A stretch of DNA of 64,000 nucleotides from DASSQJ01 sp963726295 (GTDB lineage: Bacteria > Actinomycetota > Actinomycetes > Actinomycetales > Dermatophilaceae), in NCBI GenBank assembly GCA_963726295.1, contig CAVSBW010000011.1, positions 248,001 to 312,000 on the forward strand, read 5' to 3'. The notes beneath the pieces are model-generated. The model ran no database searches and was not told the DNA's origin. It saw only the letters and a list, made by a program, of their open reading frames with translations. Positions 8,275-16,417 of the stretch are shown piece by piece. Within the stretch, counting starts at the first letter, position 1. Every line of letters begins with the position of its first letter. The position numbers and the translations under genes are program-made.

Positions 8275-9528
8275 ATGAGCGAGCGGAGTGTGTCGATGGA
8301 GGCACGGCTGGCGTTGGCGGCCCACGCGGTGCTGGAGGGCTCGGGCCTGTCGGTGACGGCGGTGTGCCGCCAGTTCGGGGTGAGCCGGGGCTCGTACTAC
8401 ACGTACAAGGCGAGGCTGGAGGCGGAGGGGCTGCAGGGGCTGCTGCCGCGCTCGAGCCGCCCGGGATCTTCTCCGAACCGGACCGGGGCGGGGATGGTCG
8501 AGACGTTGTGCCTGAAGCATGACGAGTTGCTCGCGGCGGGCTGGGACGCCGGCGCGCGGTCGGTGCATGACTGGCTGGTCCGCGCCGGCGTGGAGCAGGT
8601 GCCGTCGGCGCGCACGATCCACAAGATCCTGCTCGCGCACGGGCGGGCGACGCCGACCCCGGCCAAGCGGCCCCGTCGCTCGTACCGGCGGTTCGAGGCG
8701 ATGGCACCGAACGGGATGTGGCAGCTGGACGGGCACGAGACACCGTTGGCCGACGGGACCAAGGCGGTGGTGCTGCGGTTCCTGGACGACCACTCCCGGA
8801 TGGTGGTCGCCTCGCGGGCCGCGCCCGGGGAGAACGGGCAGGACACCTGGCAGTGCATGGTCACGGCGATGAACCGGTACGGCAAGCCCGCGGTGGTGCT
8901 GTGCGACAACGGCACCGCGTTCACCGCGCGGTTCCAGCGTGGCGGCGGGTACTCCGAGTTCGAGGTCCGCCTGGCCCTGATCGGGGTCTCGATGAGCAAC
9001 TCCAGCCCGGGCCACCCCCAGACCTGCGGGAAGAAGGAACGCGAGTGGCAGACCCTGGAGAGGTGGCTCGCCGCCCGTGCCCGGCCCGAGACCCTCGATG
9101 ACCTCCAGGTTCTGCTCGACACCTACGACGCCCTGTACAACACCCAACGTCCCCACCAGGCCCTGGGCGGCGCGACCCCGCAAGAACGCTACGACGCCTC
9201 CGACAAGGCCGTCCCCGACCCCACCACCGTCCGCAGCCGGATCACCCTGCACCACCGCAAGCTCTCCGACACCGGCGGAGTCGACCTTCCCGGCGTACGG
9301 GTCAGCTTCGGCCGCCGCTGGGCAGGGGTCACAATCAGCTACCTGATCGACCTCCGCCACGCCGTGTTCTTCCTCGACGGCGAACCCCTCGGACACGTCG
9401 ACCTCGACCGAGCCCGCTACATCGGGCTACCGAGGATCCCGCTGACCTACCATCGGATCACGGTGGAGCGCACCCACGACTGTTCAGAACCTCCCTTCAC
9501 CGACTGTTCAGAACGTCCCTTCACATGA
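8275..9528 (+). CDS. IS481 family transposase
   Basis: 417-aa DDE transposase. N-terminal helix-turn-helix (TAVCRQFGVSRGSYY, about residues 28-42), then an rve/DDE integrase core with candidate catalytic residues Asp152 (WQLDGHE), Asp211 (LCDNGTAF) and Glu255 (GKKER), and the family motif RPHQALGG. The C-terminus, with two copies of an octapeptide (DCSEPPFT, DCSERPFT), is encoded by the right terminal repeats themselves, and the TGA stop lies at or just outside the element's end. ATG 8275 was chosen over the TTG at 8248; no strong ribosome site is seen for either. Confidence 0.88.
   Translation: MSERSVSMEARLALAAHAVLEGSGLSVTAVCRQFGVSRGSYYTYKARLEAEGLQGLLPRSSRPGSSPNRTGAGMVETLCLKHDELLAAGWDAGARSVHDWLVRAGVEQVPSARTIHKILLAHGRATPTPAKRPRRSYRRFEAMAPNGMWQLDGHETPLADGTKAVVLRFLDDHSRMVVASRAAPGENGQDTWQCMVTAMNRYGKPAVVLCDNGTAFTARFQRGGGYSEFEVRLALIGVSMSNSSPGHPQTCGKKEREWQTLERWLAARARPETLDDLQVLLDTYDALYNTQRPHQALGGATPQERYDASDKAVPDPTTVRSRITLHHRKLSDTGGVDLPGVRVSFGRRWAGVTISYLIDLRHAVFFLDGEPLGHVDLDRARYIGLPRIPLTYHRITVERTHDCSEPPFTDCSERPFT
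9503..9525 (-). repeat. IS481 element, right outer terminal inverted repeat
   Basis: The complement reads TGTGAAGGGACG followed by TTCTGAACAGT. It lies inside the 3' end of the transposase gene. The inner copy is at 9479-9501. Confidence 0.75.
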
Positions 9529-9530
9529 CA

Positions 9531-9556
9531 CCCGGCGTCCGCGGCGTGTTCACACA
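9531..9556 (+). repeat. Right direct repeat and right palindrome arm at IS insertion site
   Basis: CCCGGCGTCCGCGG (9531-9544) repeats 8172-8185, then CGTGTTCACACACG provides the other palindrome arm (GTTCACAC complements GTGTGAAC at 8161-8168). Confidence 0.6.
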
Positions 9557-9583
9557 CGACCGCGGGGATGGGAGGCTGCGCGC

Positions 9584-10258
9584 GTGGGTGAGGAGGCGCC
9601 GGACGGCCCGGCACGCGAGGTCGGGGTCGGCCCGTGGGAGGGCCCCTGGCCCGAGGGTGGGCAGTGGGACCTCGAGCTGCTGCGCCACGGCGATCGGCGC
9701 AACGTGGTGGACCGCTACCGCTACTGGCGGATGGAGGCGGTGGTCGCCGACCTCGACACCCGCCGGCACCCTTTCCACGTCGCCATCGAGAACTGGGGAC
9801 ACGACCTCAACATCGGGTCGGTCGTGCGCACCGCGAACGCGATGGGGGCGGCGGCCTTCCACGTCGTCGGCCGGCGTCGCTGGAACCGCCGCGGGGCAAT
9901 GGTCACCGACCGCTACCAGCACGAGCACCACCATCCGGACGCTGCCTCGTTGGCCGCGTGGGCGGCGACGGCGGGGGAGGGCGGTGCCGGAGTGCCACTC
10001 CTGGGCGTCGACAACGTCCCGGGGTCGGTGCCGCTGGAGACCTACGACCTGCCCCGCGAGTGCGTCCTGGTGTTCGGGCAGGAGTCGGCCGGCCTGACCC
10101 AGCCGCTGCAGCGCGAGTGCGACGCCGTGCTGCACATCGCCCAGTTCGGCTCGACCCGCTCGATCAACGCCGGGGCCGCGGCGGCGGTGGCGATGCACGC
10201 GTGGGTCCGCCGGCACGTCTTCGGGCAGGCGCCGGGTGCCGGACCGGACGCGGAATAG
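9584..10258 (+). CDS. TrmH family RNA 2'-O-methyltransferase (SpoU)
   Basis: 224-aa SPOUT-class methyltransferase. The three SpoU motifs are visible: motif 1 NWGHDLNIGSVVRTANAMG (about residues 69-87), motif 2 ECVLVFGQESAGL with the SAM-binding Gly-rich turn, and motif 3 FGSTRSINAGAAAAVAMHAW forming the knot. It likely methylates a tRNA or rRNA ribose using SAM. GTG 9584 is the likely start. Its promoter would lie near the right end of the IS element. Confidence 0.88.
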   Translation: MGEEAPDGPAREVGVGPWEGPWPEGGQWDLELLRHGDRRNVVDRYRYWRMEAVVADLDTRRHPFHVAIENWGHDLNIGSVVRTANAMGAAAFHVVGRRRWNRRGAMVTDRYQHEHHHPDAASLAAWAATAGEGGAGVPLLGVDNVPGSVPLETYDLPRECVLVFGQESAGLTQPLQRECDAVLHIAQFGSTRSINAGAAAAVAMHAWVRRHVFGQAPGAGPDAE

Positions 10259-10286
10259 CCCGGTCGCCGGCTCCGCTGCACCACGG

Positions 10287-11345
10287 GTGAGCGACACCCC
10301 GACCCCCGCCCTGTCCGTGCTCGACCTCGTGCCGGTCCGCAGCGACCAAGGCACCGCTGACGCCCTCGCCGCCACCCGGTCGCTCGCCCGGGTGGCCGAC
10401 GACCTCGGCTACCGGCGCTACTGGCTGGCGGAGCACCACAACATGCCGGCCGTCGCCGCCACCAACCCGCCGGTCCTCGTCGCGATGGTCGCGGCCGCCA
10501 CCGCGCGCATCCGCGTCGGGTCGGGCGGGGTGATGCTGCCCAACCACGCTCCGCTCGTCGTGGCCGAGCAGTTCGCCCTGCTCGAGGCGGCGCACCCGGG
10601 GCGCATCGACCTCGGCCTCGGCCGGGCTCCGGGCACCGACCCGGTGACGGCGTGGGCGCTGCGACACGGCGGCGGCGGGGTCGAGGACGACGCGGCCCAG
10701 CGCTTCCCCGAGCACGTGGCGAACATCGTCGCCATGCTGGCGCCCGAGGGTGTCGGTCTGCGCGTCGCCACCGGCACCCACGCCCTGCGGGCCACACCGC
10801 ACGCCACCTCCGTCCCCACGGTCTGGCTGCTGGGGTCGTCGGACTTCTCGGCCCGGCTGGCGGCCGAGCGCGGTCTGCCCTACGTCTTCGCGCACCACTT
10901 CTCCGGCCGCGGCACCGCGGAGGCCCTCGGGTTGTACCGCGAGGGGTACCGGCCGTCCGAGGAGCATCCCGAGCCCAGGACGTTCCTCACCGTCAACGTC
11001 GTCGTGGCGCCCACGCAGGACGCGGCCGACCGCCTCGCGCTGCCCAACCTGCGCTCCATGGTGGCGCTGCGCACCGGCCAGCCGTTGCAGGCGCAGCAGC
11101 TGGTCGAGGAGGTGGAGGAGCACGACCTCGCCCTCGCCGTCGGCGACCTCGCCCGGCAGATGCTCGAACGCTGGGTGGTCGGCACGCCGACCTCGGCCGC
11201 CGAGCAGGTGCGCACCCTGGCGGCCACCTTCGGTGTCGACGAGGTGATGGTCCACCCGGTGGCGGGCGCGGTCCGAGGCACGCCCGCCGACCGCTCGCCG
11301 TCACGTGAGGAGACCCTGCGACTGCTCGCGGAAGCGCTCGTGTGA
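10287..11345 (+). CDS. LLM-class flavin-dependent oxidoreductase, MsnO8-like
   Basis: 352-aa luciferase-like monooxygenase of the single-subunit MsnO8 subgroup. Typical features are LSVLDLVPVRSDQG at the N-terminus, YWLAEHHNMP, RIRVGSGGVMLPNH and RIDLGLGRAPGTD. It would use reduced FMN on an unidentified substrate. I start it at GTG 10287 because upstream in-frame sequence overlaps the trmH-like gene and is not conserved in character. Confidence 0.83.
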   Translation: MSDTPTPALSVLDLVPVRSDQGTADALAATRSLARVADDLGYRRYWLAEHHNMPAVAATNPPVLVAMVAAATARIRVGSGGVMLPNHAPLVVAEQFALLEAAHPGRIDLGLGRAPGTDPVTAWALRHGGGGVEDDAAQRFPEHVANIVAMLAPEGVGLRVATGTHALRATPHATSVPTVWLLGSSDFSARLAAERGLPYVFAHHFSGRGTAEALGLYREGYRPSEEHPEPRTFLTVNVVVAPTQDAADRLALPNLRSMVALRTGQPLQAQQLVEEVEEHDLALAVGDLARQMLERWVVGTPTSAAEQVRTLAATFGVDEVMVHPVAGAVRGTPADRSPSREETLRLLAEALV

Positions 11346-11374
11346 GGACATCTCCGGGAGAAGTCGGGTACACC

Positions 11375-11401
11375 TGTCGATGCCGGCCGGTCCCGCTCGT
11401 C
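11375..11401 (+). promoter_or_regulatory. Candidate ECF42-type promoter
   Basis: TGTCGA (11375-11380), a 17-bp spacer, then CGTC (11398-11401). As I recall the published ECF42 target motif, it has TGTCGA at -35 and CG(A/T)C at -10. It lies 49 bp before the first DGPF/YCII gene of the operon that ends in an ECF42 sigma factor, so autoregulation is likely. Confidence 0.55.
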
Positions 11402-11449
11402 ATCGGGGTGAGGCCGCACCACGGTGGCCCATGACCCGAAGGAGACCAG

Positions 11450-11812
11450 ATGGCCGAGTACATCGTGCTCATCGTCGGCGACAGCGACCGGTGGTGGACC
11501 ACCATGGACGCCGACCAGCGGAGGGCGGGCTACGCCGAGTACCACCGGTTCGGCGAGGAGCTGGCCAGGCGCGGACACCGCGTCACCGGTGGGGCCGAGC
11601 TGCACGGCTCCGACCGTTCGCGACACATCCCGGCGGGCGGTGGCCCGGCCACCGACGGCCCGTTCACCGAGACCGCCGAGCAGGTCGGTGGCTTCTACCA
11701 GGTGGAGACCGAGGACGTCGACGACCTCCTCGACTGCTGCCAGATCATCGCTGCGGTGGGTGACGGCGTCGAGGTCCGGCCCACCGTCCAGCCCGAGGAC
11801 CGCCCCGCATGA
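11450..11812 (+). CDS. YCII/DGPF domain protein 1
   Basis: 120-aa small protein of the YCII-related superfamily, dimeric alpha/beta barrel fold. Contains the hallmark TDGPFTETAEQVGGFYQVE (about residues 68-86). A clear AAGGAG ribosome site precedes ATG 11450. Its stop overlaps the next start (ATGA). Proteins of this type are regularly encoded beside ECF42 sigma factors; their biochemical role is unknown. Confidence 0.85.
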   Translation: MAEYIVLIVGDSDRWWTTMDADQRRAGYAEYHRFGEELARRGHRVTGGAELHGSDRSRHIPAGGGPATDGPFTETAEQVGGFYQVETEDVDDLLDCCQIIAAVGDGVEVRPTVQPEDRPA

Positions 11813-12195
11813 GCCGCCACCTGATCCTGCTGCCGGCTCCCGAGGCGGAGTGGGCGACGCTGCCACCCGAGGACCACGAGAAGGGGATGCGCGCGCACGG
11901 GCGCTTCCACGACGACCTCGCCGCCGGCGGGCACACACTCATCCTGGCCAGCCCGCTCACACCGTCGGCCGAGGCCGTCTCGATGCGCCCGGACGGCGAG
12001 GGCGGGACGATCGTCACCGACGGCCCCTTCACCGAGTCGGTCGAACAGATCGTGGGCTTCTACCTCGTCGAGACCGACGACCGCGAGGGCCTGCTCGCCG
12101 CGTGCCGGCAGCTGTCCTCGACCGGCGACCTCATCGAGTTCCGCGACCTGCCGGGGCCGCGCCAGTCGGGTGAAGAGAGCGAGCCGGCGTCGTGA
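11809..12195 (+). CDS. YCII/DGPF domain protein 2
   Basis: 128-aa paralogue of the preceding protein, with TDGPFTESVEQIVGFYLVE (about residues 67-85). It overlaps both neighbours by 4 bases, so translation is coupled along the operon. Sequence divergence from copies 1 and 3 indicates old duplication rather than a recent one. Confidence 0.85.
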   Translation: MSRHLILLPAPEAEWATLPPEDHEKGMRAHGRFHDDLAAGGHTLILASPLTPSAEAVSMRPDGEGGTIVTDGPFTESVEQIVGFYLVETDDREGLLAACRQLSSTGDLIEFRDLPGPRQSGEESEPAS

Positions 12196-12557
12196 AGCGC
12201 TACGTCCTCATGGTCGCGTACGAGCCGTGGGCGTGGTCGGAGGCGTCGGAGGAGGTGCGCCAGTCGTACTTCGACGCCCACCACGCATTCGAGCGATACG
12301 TGGACGAGCACGGGCAGCGCCTCGCCAGCGGCGCCCTGCAGGACGCCGAGACGGCGACCACGGTGGGCCACGGTGTCGGTGGCGGGAGGGCGGTCACCGA
12401 CGGCCCGTTCGTCGAGAGCGTGGAGCAGGTCGGCGGCTACTACGACGTCGAGCTGCCCGACCTCGACCGCGCCATCGCCGCGGCGCGGCTGCTGCCGTCG
12501 GCCTACAGCGTCGAGATCCGCCCGGTGATGACGATCGAGGGGTACCGGTCGGCGTGA
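12192..12557 (+). CDS. YCII/DGPF domain protein 3
   Basis: 121-aa third paralogue, with VTDGPFVESVEQVGGYYDVE in the same place; the Thr of the DGPFT motif is replaced by Val. The stop overlaps the GTG start of the sigma factor gene (GTGA), completing a tightly coupled four-gene operon. Confidence 0.85.
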   Translation: MKRYVLMVAYEPWAWSEASEEVRQSYFDAHHAFERYVDEHGQRLASGALQDAETATTVGHGVGGGRAVTDGPFVESVEQVGGYYDVELPDLDRAIAAARLLPSAYSVEIRPVMTIEGYRSA

Positions 12558-13798
12558 CGCCGGACGAGGTCCTCGCCGTGACCGTGCGCGAGGAGTGGGG
12601 CCGCCTGACCGCCCTGCTCCTCGCGCAGTTCCGGCGGCTGGACCTCGTCGAGGACGCCCTCGGTGACGCCGTGGAGACGGCGACACGCACGTGGCGGCGC
12701 GACGGCGCTCCCGACAGCCCGGCCGCCTGGCTGCTCACCGCCGCGCGACGGCGGGTCCTCGACCGGCTGCGCGCCGAGTCGATGCACCTGCGCAAGGAGC
12801 CGCTGCTCGTCGTCGAAGCCGACGCCGCACGCCAGGGAGGAGGGGCGATGGCCGACCCCGGTGGGCTCGTCGAGGACGACGTGCTCCGGCTGGTCCTCAT
12901 GTGCTGCCACCCGGCGCTGGCGCCCGAGGTGGCGAGTGCCCTCGCGCTCCGGCTGGTGGTCGGGGTGTCGACGGCCGACATCGCGCGCCTCTTCCTCGTG
13001 CCCGAGCCGACGATGGCCGCCCGCATCACGCGCGGCAAGAAGAAGGTCGTTGCGGCCGGCATCCCCTTCGCGGTGCCCGGCGCGGGCGACCTGCCCGACC
13101 GGATGCGCGTGGTCGCCCAGACCGCCTACCTCGCCTTCACGGCGGGCTACGCGCCCGGCTCCGGGCCGGACCTGCTGCGAGCCGACCTCGCGGGTGAGGC
13201 GGTGCGCCTGGTCCGCGTGACCCTCGGGCTGCGCCCCGGTGAGCCGGTGCTCACCGCCCTGCTCGCGCTCATGCTGCTCCAGCACTCGCGGCGCGACGCG
13301 CGGGTGGGGGAGGACGGTGCCCTCGTCCTGCTGCCCGATCAGGACCGACGCCGGTGGCACCTCGACGAGGTCGCCGAGGGTGCCCGGCTGCTCGCCGCCA
13401 TCGAGCCGTCGGCCGACCCCCTCGTGGAGTCGTACCGGCTGCAGGGGGCCATCGCGGCCCAGCACGCGCTGGCGCCCAGGGCGGCGGCGACCCGGTGGGA
13501 CCGGATCTGCGGGGCCTACGACGCGCTGGTGCGGGTCAACCCCTCGCCGGCCGTGCGGCTGGCCGCCGCGGTGGCCCTGGCCGAGCGTGACGGTCCGCGG
13601 GCCGGGCTCGCCGCCCTGGACGGGCTGGAGTCCGAGCTGCCCGGCAGCCACCGGGTGCCGGCGGTGCGCGGAGAGCTGCTCGCCAGGCTCGGTGACGGCG
13701 CGGCCGCCGCGCAGGCGCTGGACCTGGCGATCAGCCGCTGCGCCAACGAGGTCGAACGGGCGTACCTGGAGGTCCGGCGCGCATCGCTGATGGGCTGA
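12554..13798 (+). CDS. ECF42-type RNA polymerase sigma factor with C-terminal extension
   Basis: 414-aa ECF sigma factor. Region 2 (LTALLLAQFRRLDLVEDALGDAV ... SPAAWLLTAARRRVLDRLRAE) occupies about residues 15-80, and sigma region 4 (LRLVVGVSTADIARLFLVPEPTMAARITRGKKK) about 135-167. The remaining about 245 residues form the long helical, TPR-like extension that defines the ECF42 group, which has no classical anti-sigma factor. It sits directly downstream of three DGPF proteins, the diagnostic context. The extension is thought to be required for activity in this group. Confidence 0.88.
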   Translation: MTPDEVLAVTVREEWGRLTALLLAQFRRLDLVEDALGDAVETATRTWRRDGAPDSPAAWLLTAARRRVLDRLRAESMHLRKEPLLVVEADAARQGGGAMADPGGLVEDDVLRLVLMCCHPALAPEVASALALRLVVGVSTADIARLFLVPEPTMAARITRGKKKVVAAGIPFAVPGAGDLPDRMRVVAQTAYLAFTAGYAPGSGPDLLRADLAGEAVRLVRVTLGLRPGEPVLTALLALMLLQHSRRDARVGEDGALVLLPDQDRRRWHLDEVAEGARLLAAIEPSADPLVESYRLQGAIAAQHALAPRAAATRWDRICGAYDALVRVNPSPAVRLAAAVALAERDGPRAGLAALDGLESELPGSHRVPAVRGELLARLGDGAAAAQALDLAISRCANEVERAYLEVRRASLMG

Positions 13799-13835
13799 GG
13801 GCGGCCCGTTCGGCGCGTCGTGCGATCCTGCCGGG

Positions 13836-14825
13836 ATGCGCTCCTTCCGCTGCCGGGTCTGCGGTAACCCCGTCTACTTCGAGAACTCCGTGTGCACCGC
13901 GTGTGGGACCTCGCTCGGCTTCTCGCGCGAGGAGCGCGACATCGTGCCGCTCGACGAGCGGAGCCGGTACGTCGACGCCGAGGGCGGGGTGTGGCACGTG
14001 TGCCGCAACCTGGGCCTGTCGGGGTGCACCTGGCTGACGCGCGACCAGGGCGGGCAGTGCTCCTCGTGTGACCTGACCCGCACCCGCCCGGCCGACGACG
14101 ACCCGGTGGGGCTGGCCCAGCTGCCGCCGACGGAGCGGGCCAAGCGGCACCTCGTCGTCGAGCTCGACACGCTCGGGCTGCCGGTCGTCGGCAGGCACGA
14201 GGACCCGGTGAACGGGCTCGCCATCGACCTGCTGTCGAGCGTCGACGCGGGCGTGGTCATCGGGCACGCGGACGGCGTCATCACCATCGACCTCGCGGAG
14301 TCGGCCGACGACCGCCGCGAGCGGATCCGGGTCGAGCTGGACGAGCCGTACCGGACGATGCTCGGCCACTTCCGCCACGAGGTGGGCCACTACTACGACT
14401 GGCAGCTCGTCACCGACGGCCCGCTGCGCGAGCGCTACCGGGAGCTGTTCGGCGAGGAGACCGCCGACTACCAGGCCGAGATCGACCGGCACTACGCCCA
14501 GGGCCCACCCCCGGACTGGCCCGAGCGCTTCATCTCCACGTACGCGACGATGCACCCGTTCGAGGACTTCGCGGAGTGCTTCGCCCACCACCTCCACATC
14601 CGCGACACCCTCGACACGGCGCAGGCGCACGGCCTGGTCGCGCTCACCCCGGCCTCGTCCTTCCGGGAGCTCGTCGTGGGTTCCTGGGTGCCGCTCACCA
14701 TCGCGCTCAACCAGATCAACCGCTCGATGGGCAAGCGCGACCTCTACCCCTTCGTCATCCCCGCGCCTGTGCTCGACAAGCTCGACCACGTCGCCGCCCT
14801 CGTCGCGGGCGCCGACCGAGGCTAG
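13836..14825 (+). CDS. Putative zinc-binding metallopeptidase
   Basis: 329-aa protein with two parts. The N-terminus carries zinc-ribbon cysteines (C6-x2-C9, C20-x2-C23, then C56, C64, C75-x2-C78). The C-terminal two thirds contain HEVGH (His181, Glu182, His185), the HExxH zinc-protease signature, and DFAECFAHHLHI downstream as a possible third-ligand region. This matches the family of putative zinc-binding metallopeptidases (COG4307 type). No signal peptide, so probably cytosolic. It converges on the acyltransferase gene; the two stop codons share CTAG. Confidence 0.82.
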   Translation: MRSFRCRVCGNPVYFENSVCTACGTSLGFSREERDIVPLDERSRYVDAEGGVWHVCRNLGLSGCTWLTRDQGGQCSSCDLTRTRPADDDPVGLAQLPPTERAKRHLVVELDTLGLPVVGRHEDPVNGLAIDLLSSVDAGVVIGHADGVITIDLAESADDRRERIRVELDEPYRTMLGHFRHEVGHYYDWQLVTDGPLRERYRELFGEETADYQAEIDRHYAQGPPPDWPERFISTYATMHPFEDFAECFAHHLHIRDTLDTAQAHGLVALTPASSFRELVVGSWVPLTIALNQINRSMGKRDLYPFVIPAPVLDKLDHVAALVAGADRG

Positions 14826-16126
14826 TCGCGCCGGGGGCCGGGTCGGCGGAGCAGGAGGAAACCGGCCACCGGCAGCAGCGCCCACCACCAGCGCAGGCCG
14901 TCGGGCCCCACGAGCCCCTGGCCGGCCATGACGCCGAGGCCACCGCACCCGAGGACCGTGGCCGCCACAGTCCGCCACGCGGGTGGGGCAGGGCCGTCGC
15001 CGTCGGGCCGCGGACGCTCGAAGCGGCCGACGAGGGCGACCACCCCCGCGGTGACGGCGGCGAGCACCGCCCACCAGAGCGGACGCGTCAGCCACCAGGT
15101 GCCGGTGAGCGGCTCGGCCCCCAGGGCCCAGGGCGCCGCGAGCACGGCGAGGCCGACGACGAGCACCATGACCGTGAGGTGCCAGAGGTAGACGCTCATC
15201 ATCCGCGAGCCGAGGAGGACGGTGCAGGCCCAGGGACGGCCGCGTGCCATCCACCGACGGAACAAGGGCTCCAGGGCGAGCAGCAGGCCGCTCTGGAGGA
15301 GCCCGAGGAAGCCGAGGGTGGCGCGGGTCGGGTACGAGTTGTTCACGACCGAGCCGTCGAGGCCGATCATGGAGACGGGGTACGGACCGAACCGCACCAG
15401 CAGCACCAGCCCCGCCAGGCCCACCGCCGCGAGGGCGAGGCGTTGCCGGGTGCCGCCCACGCGGTCGTCGAGCCAGGCGTAGCCGAGCTGGTGCACCGAC
15501 GACCAGACGACGACGTAGTTGACGAAACCGACCGCGAAGAGGCCGCCACCGATGCTCAGCGCGTCGACCAGCCCGCCGAGGGCCAGGCCGCCCCAGGCCG
15601 ACCACCACCCGAAGCGCTCCCACAGCCACAGCGTCAGCGGTGCCACGGCACAGACGACGACGTAGGCCGCGAGGAACCACGTGGGCACGAGGGCCACCTG
15701 CGACGCCGTGCGCAGCAGGGCGGGGTCGGCGCCGGCCGCCACGGCCACCGACAGCGCGACGAGCCAGACGAGGAGCAGCGGCACGACGGGGGTGAGCAGC
15801 CGGCGCAGGCGGCCGCGGAGCCACTCCGTCCAGGGCTCGCCCCGCTGTCGGGCGGCGCGCCACGACCCCCCGTTGGCGTAGCCACCGACGAGGAAGAACA
15901 CCGGCATCACCTGGAACACCCAGGTGAGGGGGTGGGTCCAGGGGGCCAGGTCGAGGACGGCACCGGTCTCGAGCTCGCCGTCGCGCAGCCACACGGCGGC
16001 CATCAGCCAGTGGCCGAGGACGACGACCGACAGCGCCCCTACCCGCAGCAGGTCGACGACCCGGTTGCGGGTGACGGGGGTCGCGGCGGCGATGCGCTGC
16101 ACGGTGCTGCTCTGCATGCCGGTCAT
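14822..16126 (-). CDS. Membrane acyltransferase, acyltransferase-3 family
   Basis: 434-aa integral membrane protein with about ten hydrophobic spans. The N-terminal RVVDLLRVGALSVVVLGHW segment, including the family Arg-x10-His, and VMPVFFLVGGYANG fit acyltransferase-3/OafA-like proteins that O-acylate surface sugars or lipids. ATG 16126 (or 16117) is preferred; upstream in-frame sequence is not hydrophobic or conserved-looking. It overlaps the convergent metallopeptidase gene by 4 bases. Substrate is unknown. Confidence 0.82.
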   Translation of the reverse strand: MTGMQSSTVQRIAAATPVTRNRVVDLLRVGALSVVVLGHWLMAAVWLRDGELETGAVLDLAPWTHPLTWVFQVMPVFFLVGGYANGGSWRAARQRGEPWTEWLRGRLRRLLTPVVPLLLVWLVALSVAVAAGADPALLRTASQVALVPTWFLAAYVVVCAVAPLTLWLWERFGWWSAWGGLALGGLVDALSIGGGLFAVGFVNYVVVWSSVHQLGYAWLDDRVGGTRQRLALAAVGLAGLVLLVRFGPYPVSMIGLDGSVVNNSYPTRATLGFLGLLQSGLLLALEPLFRRWMARGRPWACTVLLGSRMMSVYLWHLTVMVLVVGLAVLAAPWALGAEPLTGTWWLTRPLWWAVLAAVTAGVVALVGRFERPRPDGDGPAPPAWRTVAATVLGCGGLGVMAGQGLVGPDGLRWWWALLPVAGFLLLRRPGPRRD

Positions 16127-16250
16127 CGTCGTGCGGCTCCGGGCCGCAGCACCTGAGCACGGGTACCCAAACCGGGGGCGCGCCACCCCGCAGGCCGACC
16201 CCAGGAGCACCACCGCCCGCATCCGACATCACGCGTCCCATCGGTCCGAT

Positions 16251-16264
16251 TGACAACGTTGTCA
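16251..16264. promoter_or_regulatory. Palindromic operator-like site TGACAACGTTGTCA
   Basis: Perfect 14-bp palindrome with central CG, the form expected of a LacI-family operator. It overlaps a TTGACA hexamer (16250-16255) on the plus strand and sits between the divergent acyltransferase and aldolase genes. No LacI-family gene lies in this window. Confidence 0.45.
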
Positions 16265-16417
16265 GCCAAGCGGTGCATTCCGTGTCCGTCGGGTGCGGAA
16301 TAGCGTTCACGTCGTTCGCAGAGGCTCGCGGATCCTCGTGAAGGCGCGCTCACGGGACCTGCTCCGACACGCACACCATCCGGTGAAGCCCGGTTCGCAG
16401 GGGGCTGGACTCACCAG

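Larger units (their letters stand above)
8191..9525 (+). mobile_element. Insertion sequence, IS481 family, complete
   Basis: About 1.34 kb element carrying one DDE transposase gene. Outer terminal repeats (8191-8213 and the complement of 9503-9525) match at 21 of 23 positions by hand alignment. Each end also holds a second, inner copy of the same motif 24-25 bp further in (8216-8238 and complement of 9479-9501). A 14-bp direct repeat CCCGGCGTCCGCGG flanks it (8172-8185, 9531-9544), consistent with a target duplication. The reading frame is intact, so the element may be active. Exact ends are uncertain by a few bases. Confidence 0.85.

Noticed and set aside
8092..9396. 434-aa minus-strand frame across the IS element
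   Set aside because: Shadow of the transposase; no domain, no ribosome site, composition typical of antisense frames.
13731..16310. Very long open frames antisense to real genes (for example 859 aa at 13731-16310 and 1298 aa at 35426-39322, minus strand)
   Set aside because: They are products of high GC (few stop codons). Composition is Arg/Gly/Pro-rich with no domain motifs, and the opposite strand carries clear enzymes such as PurL.
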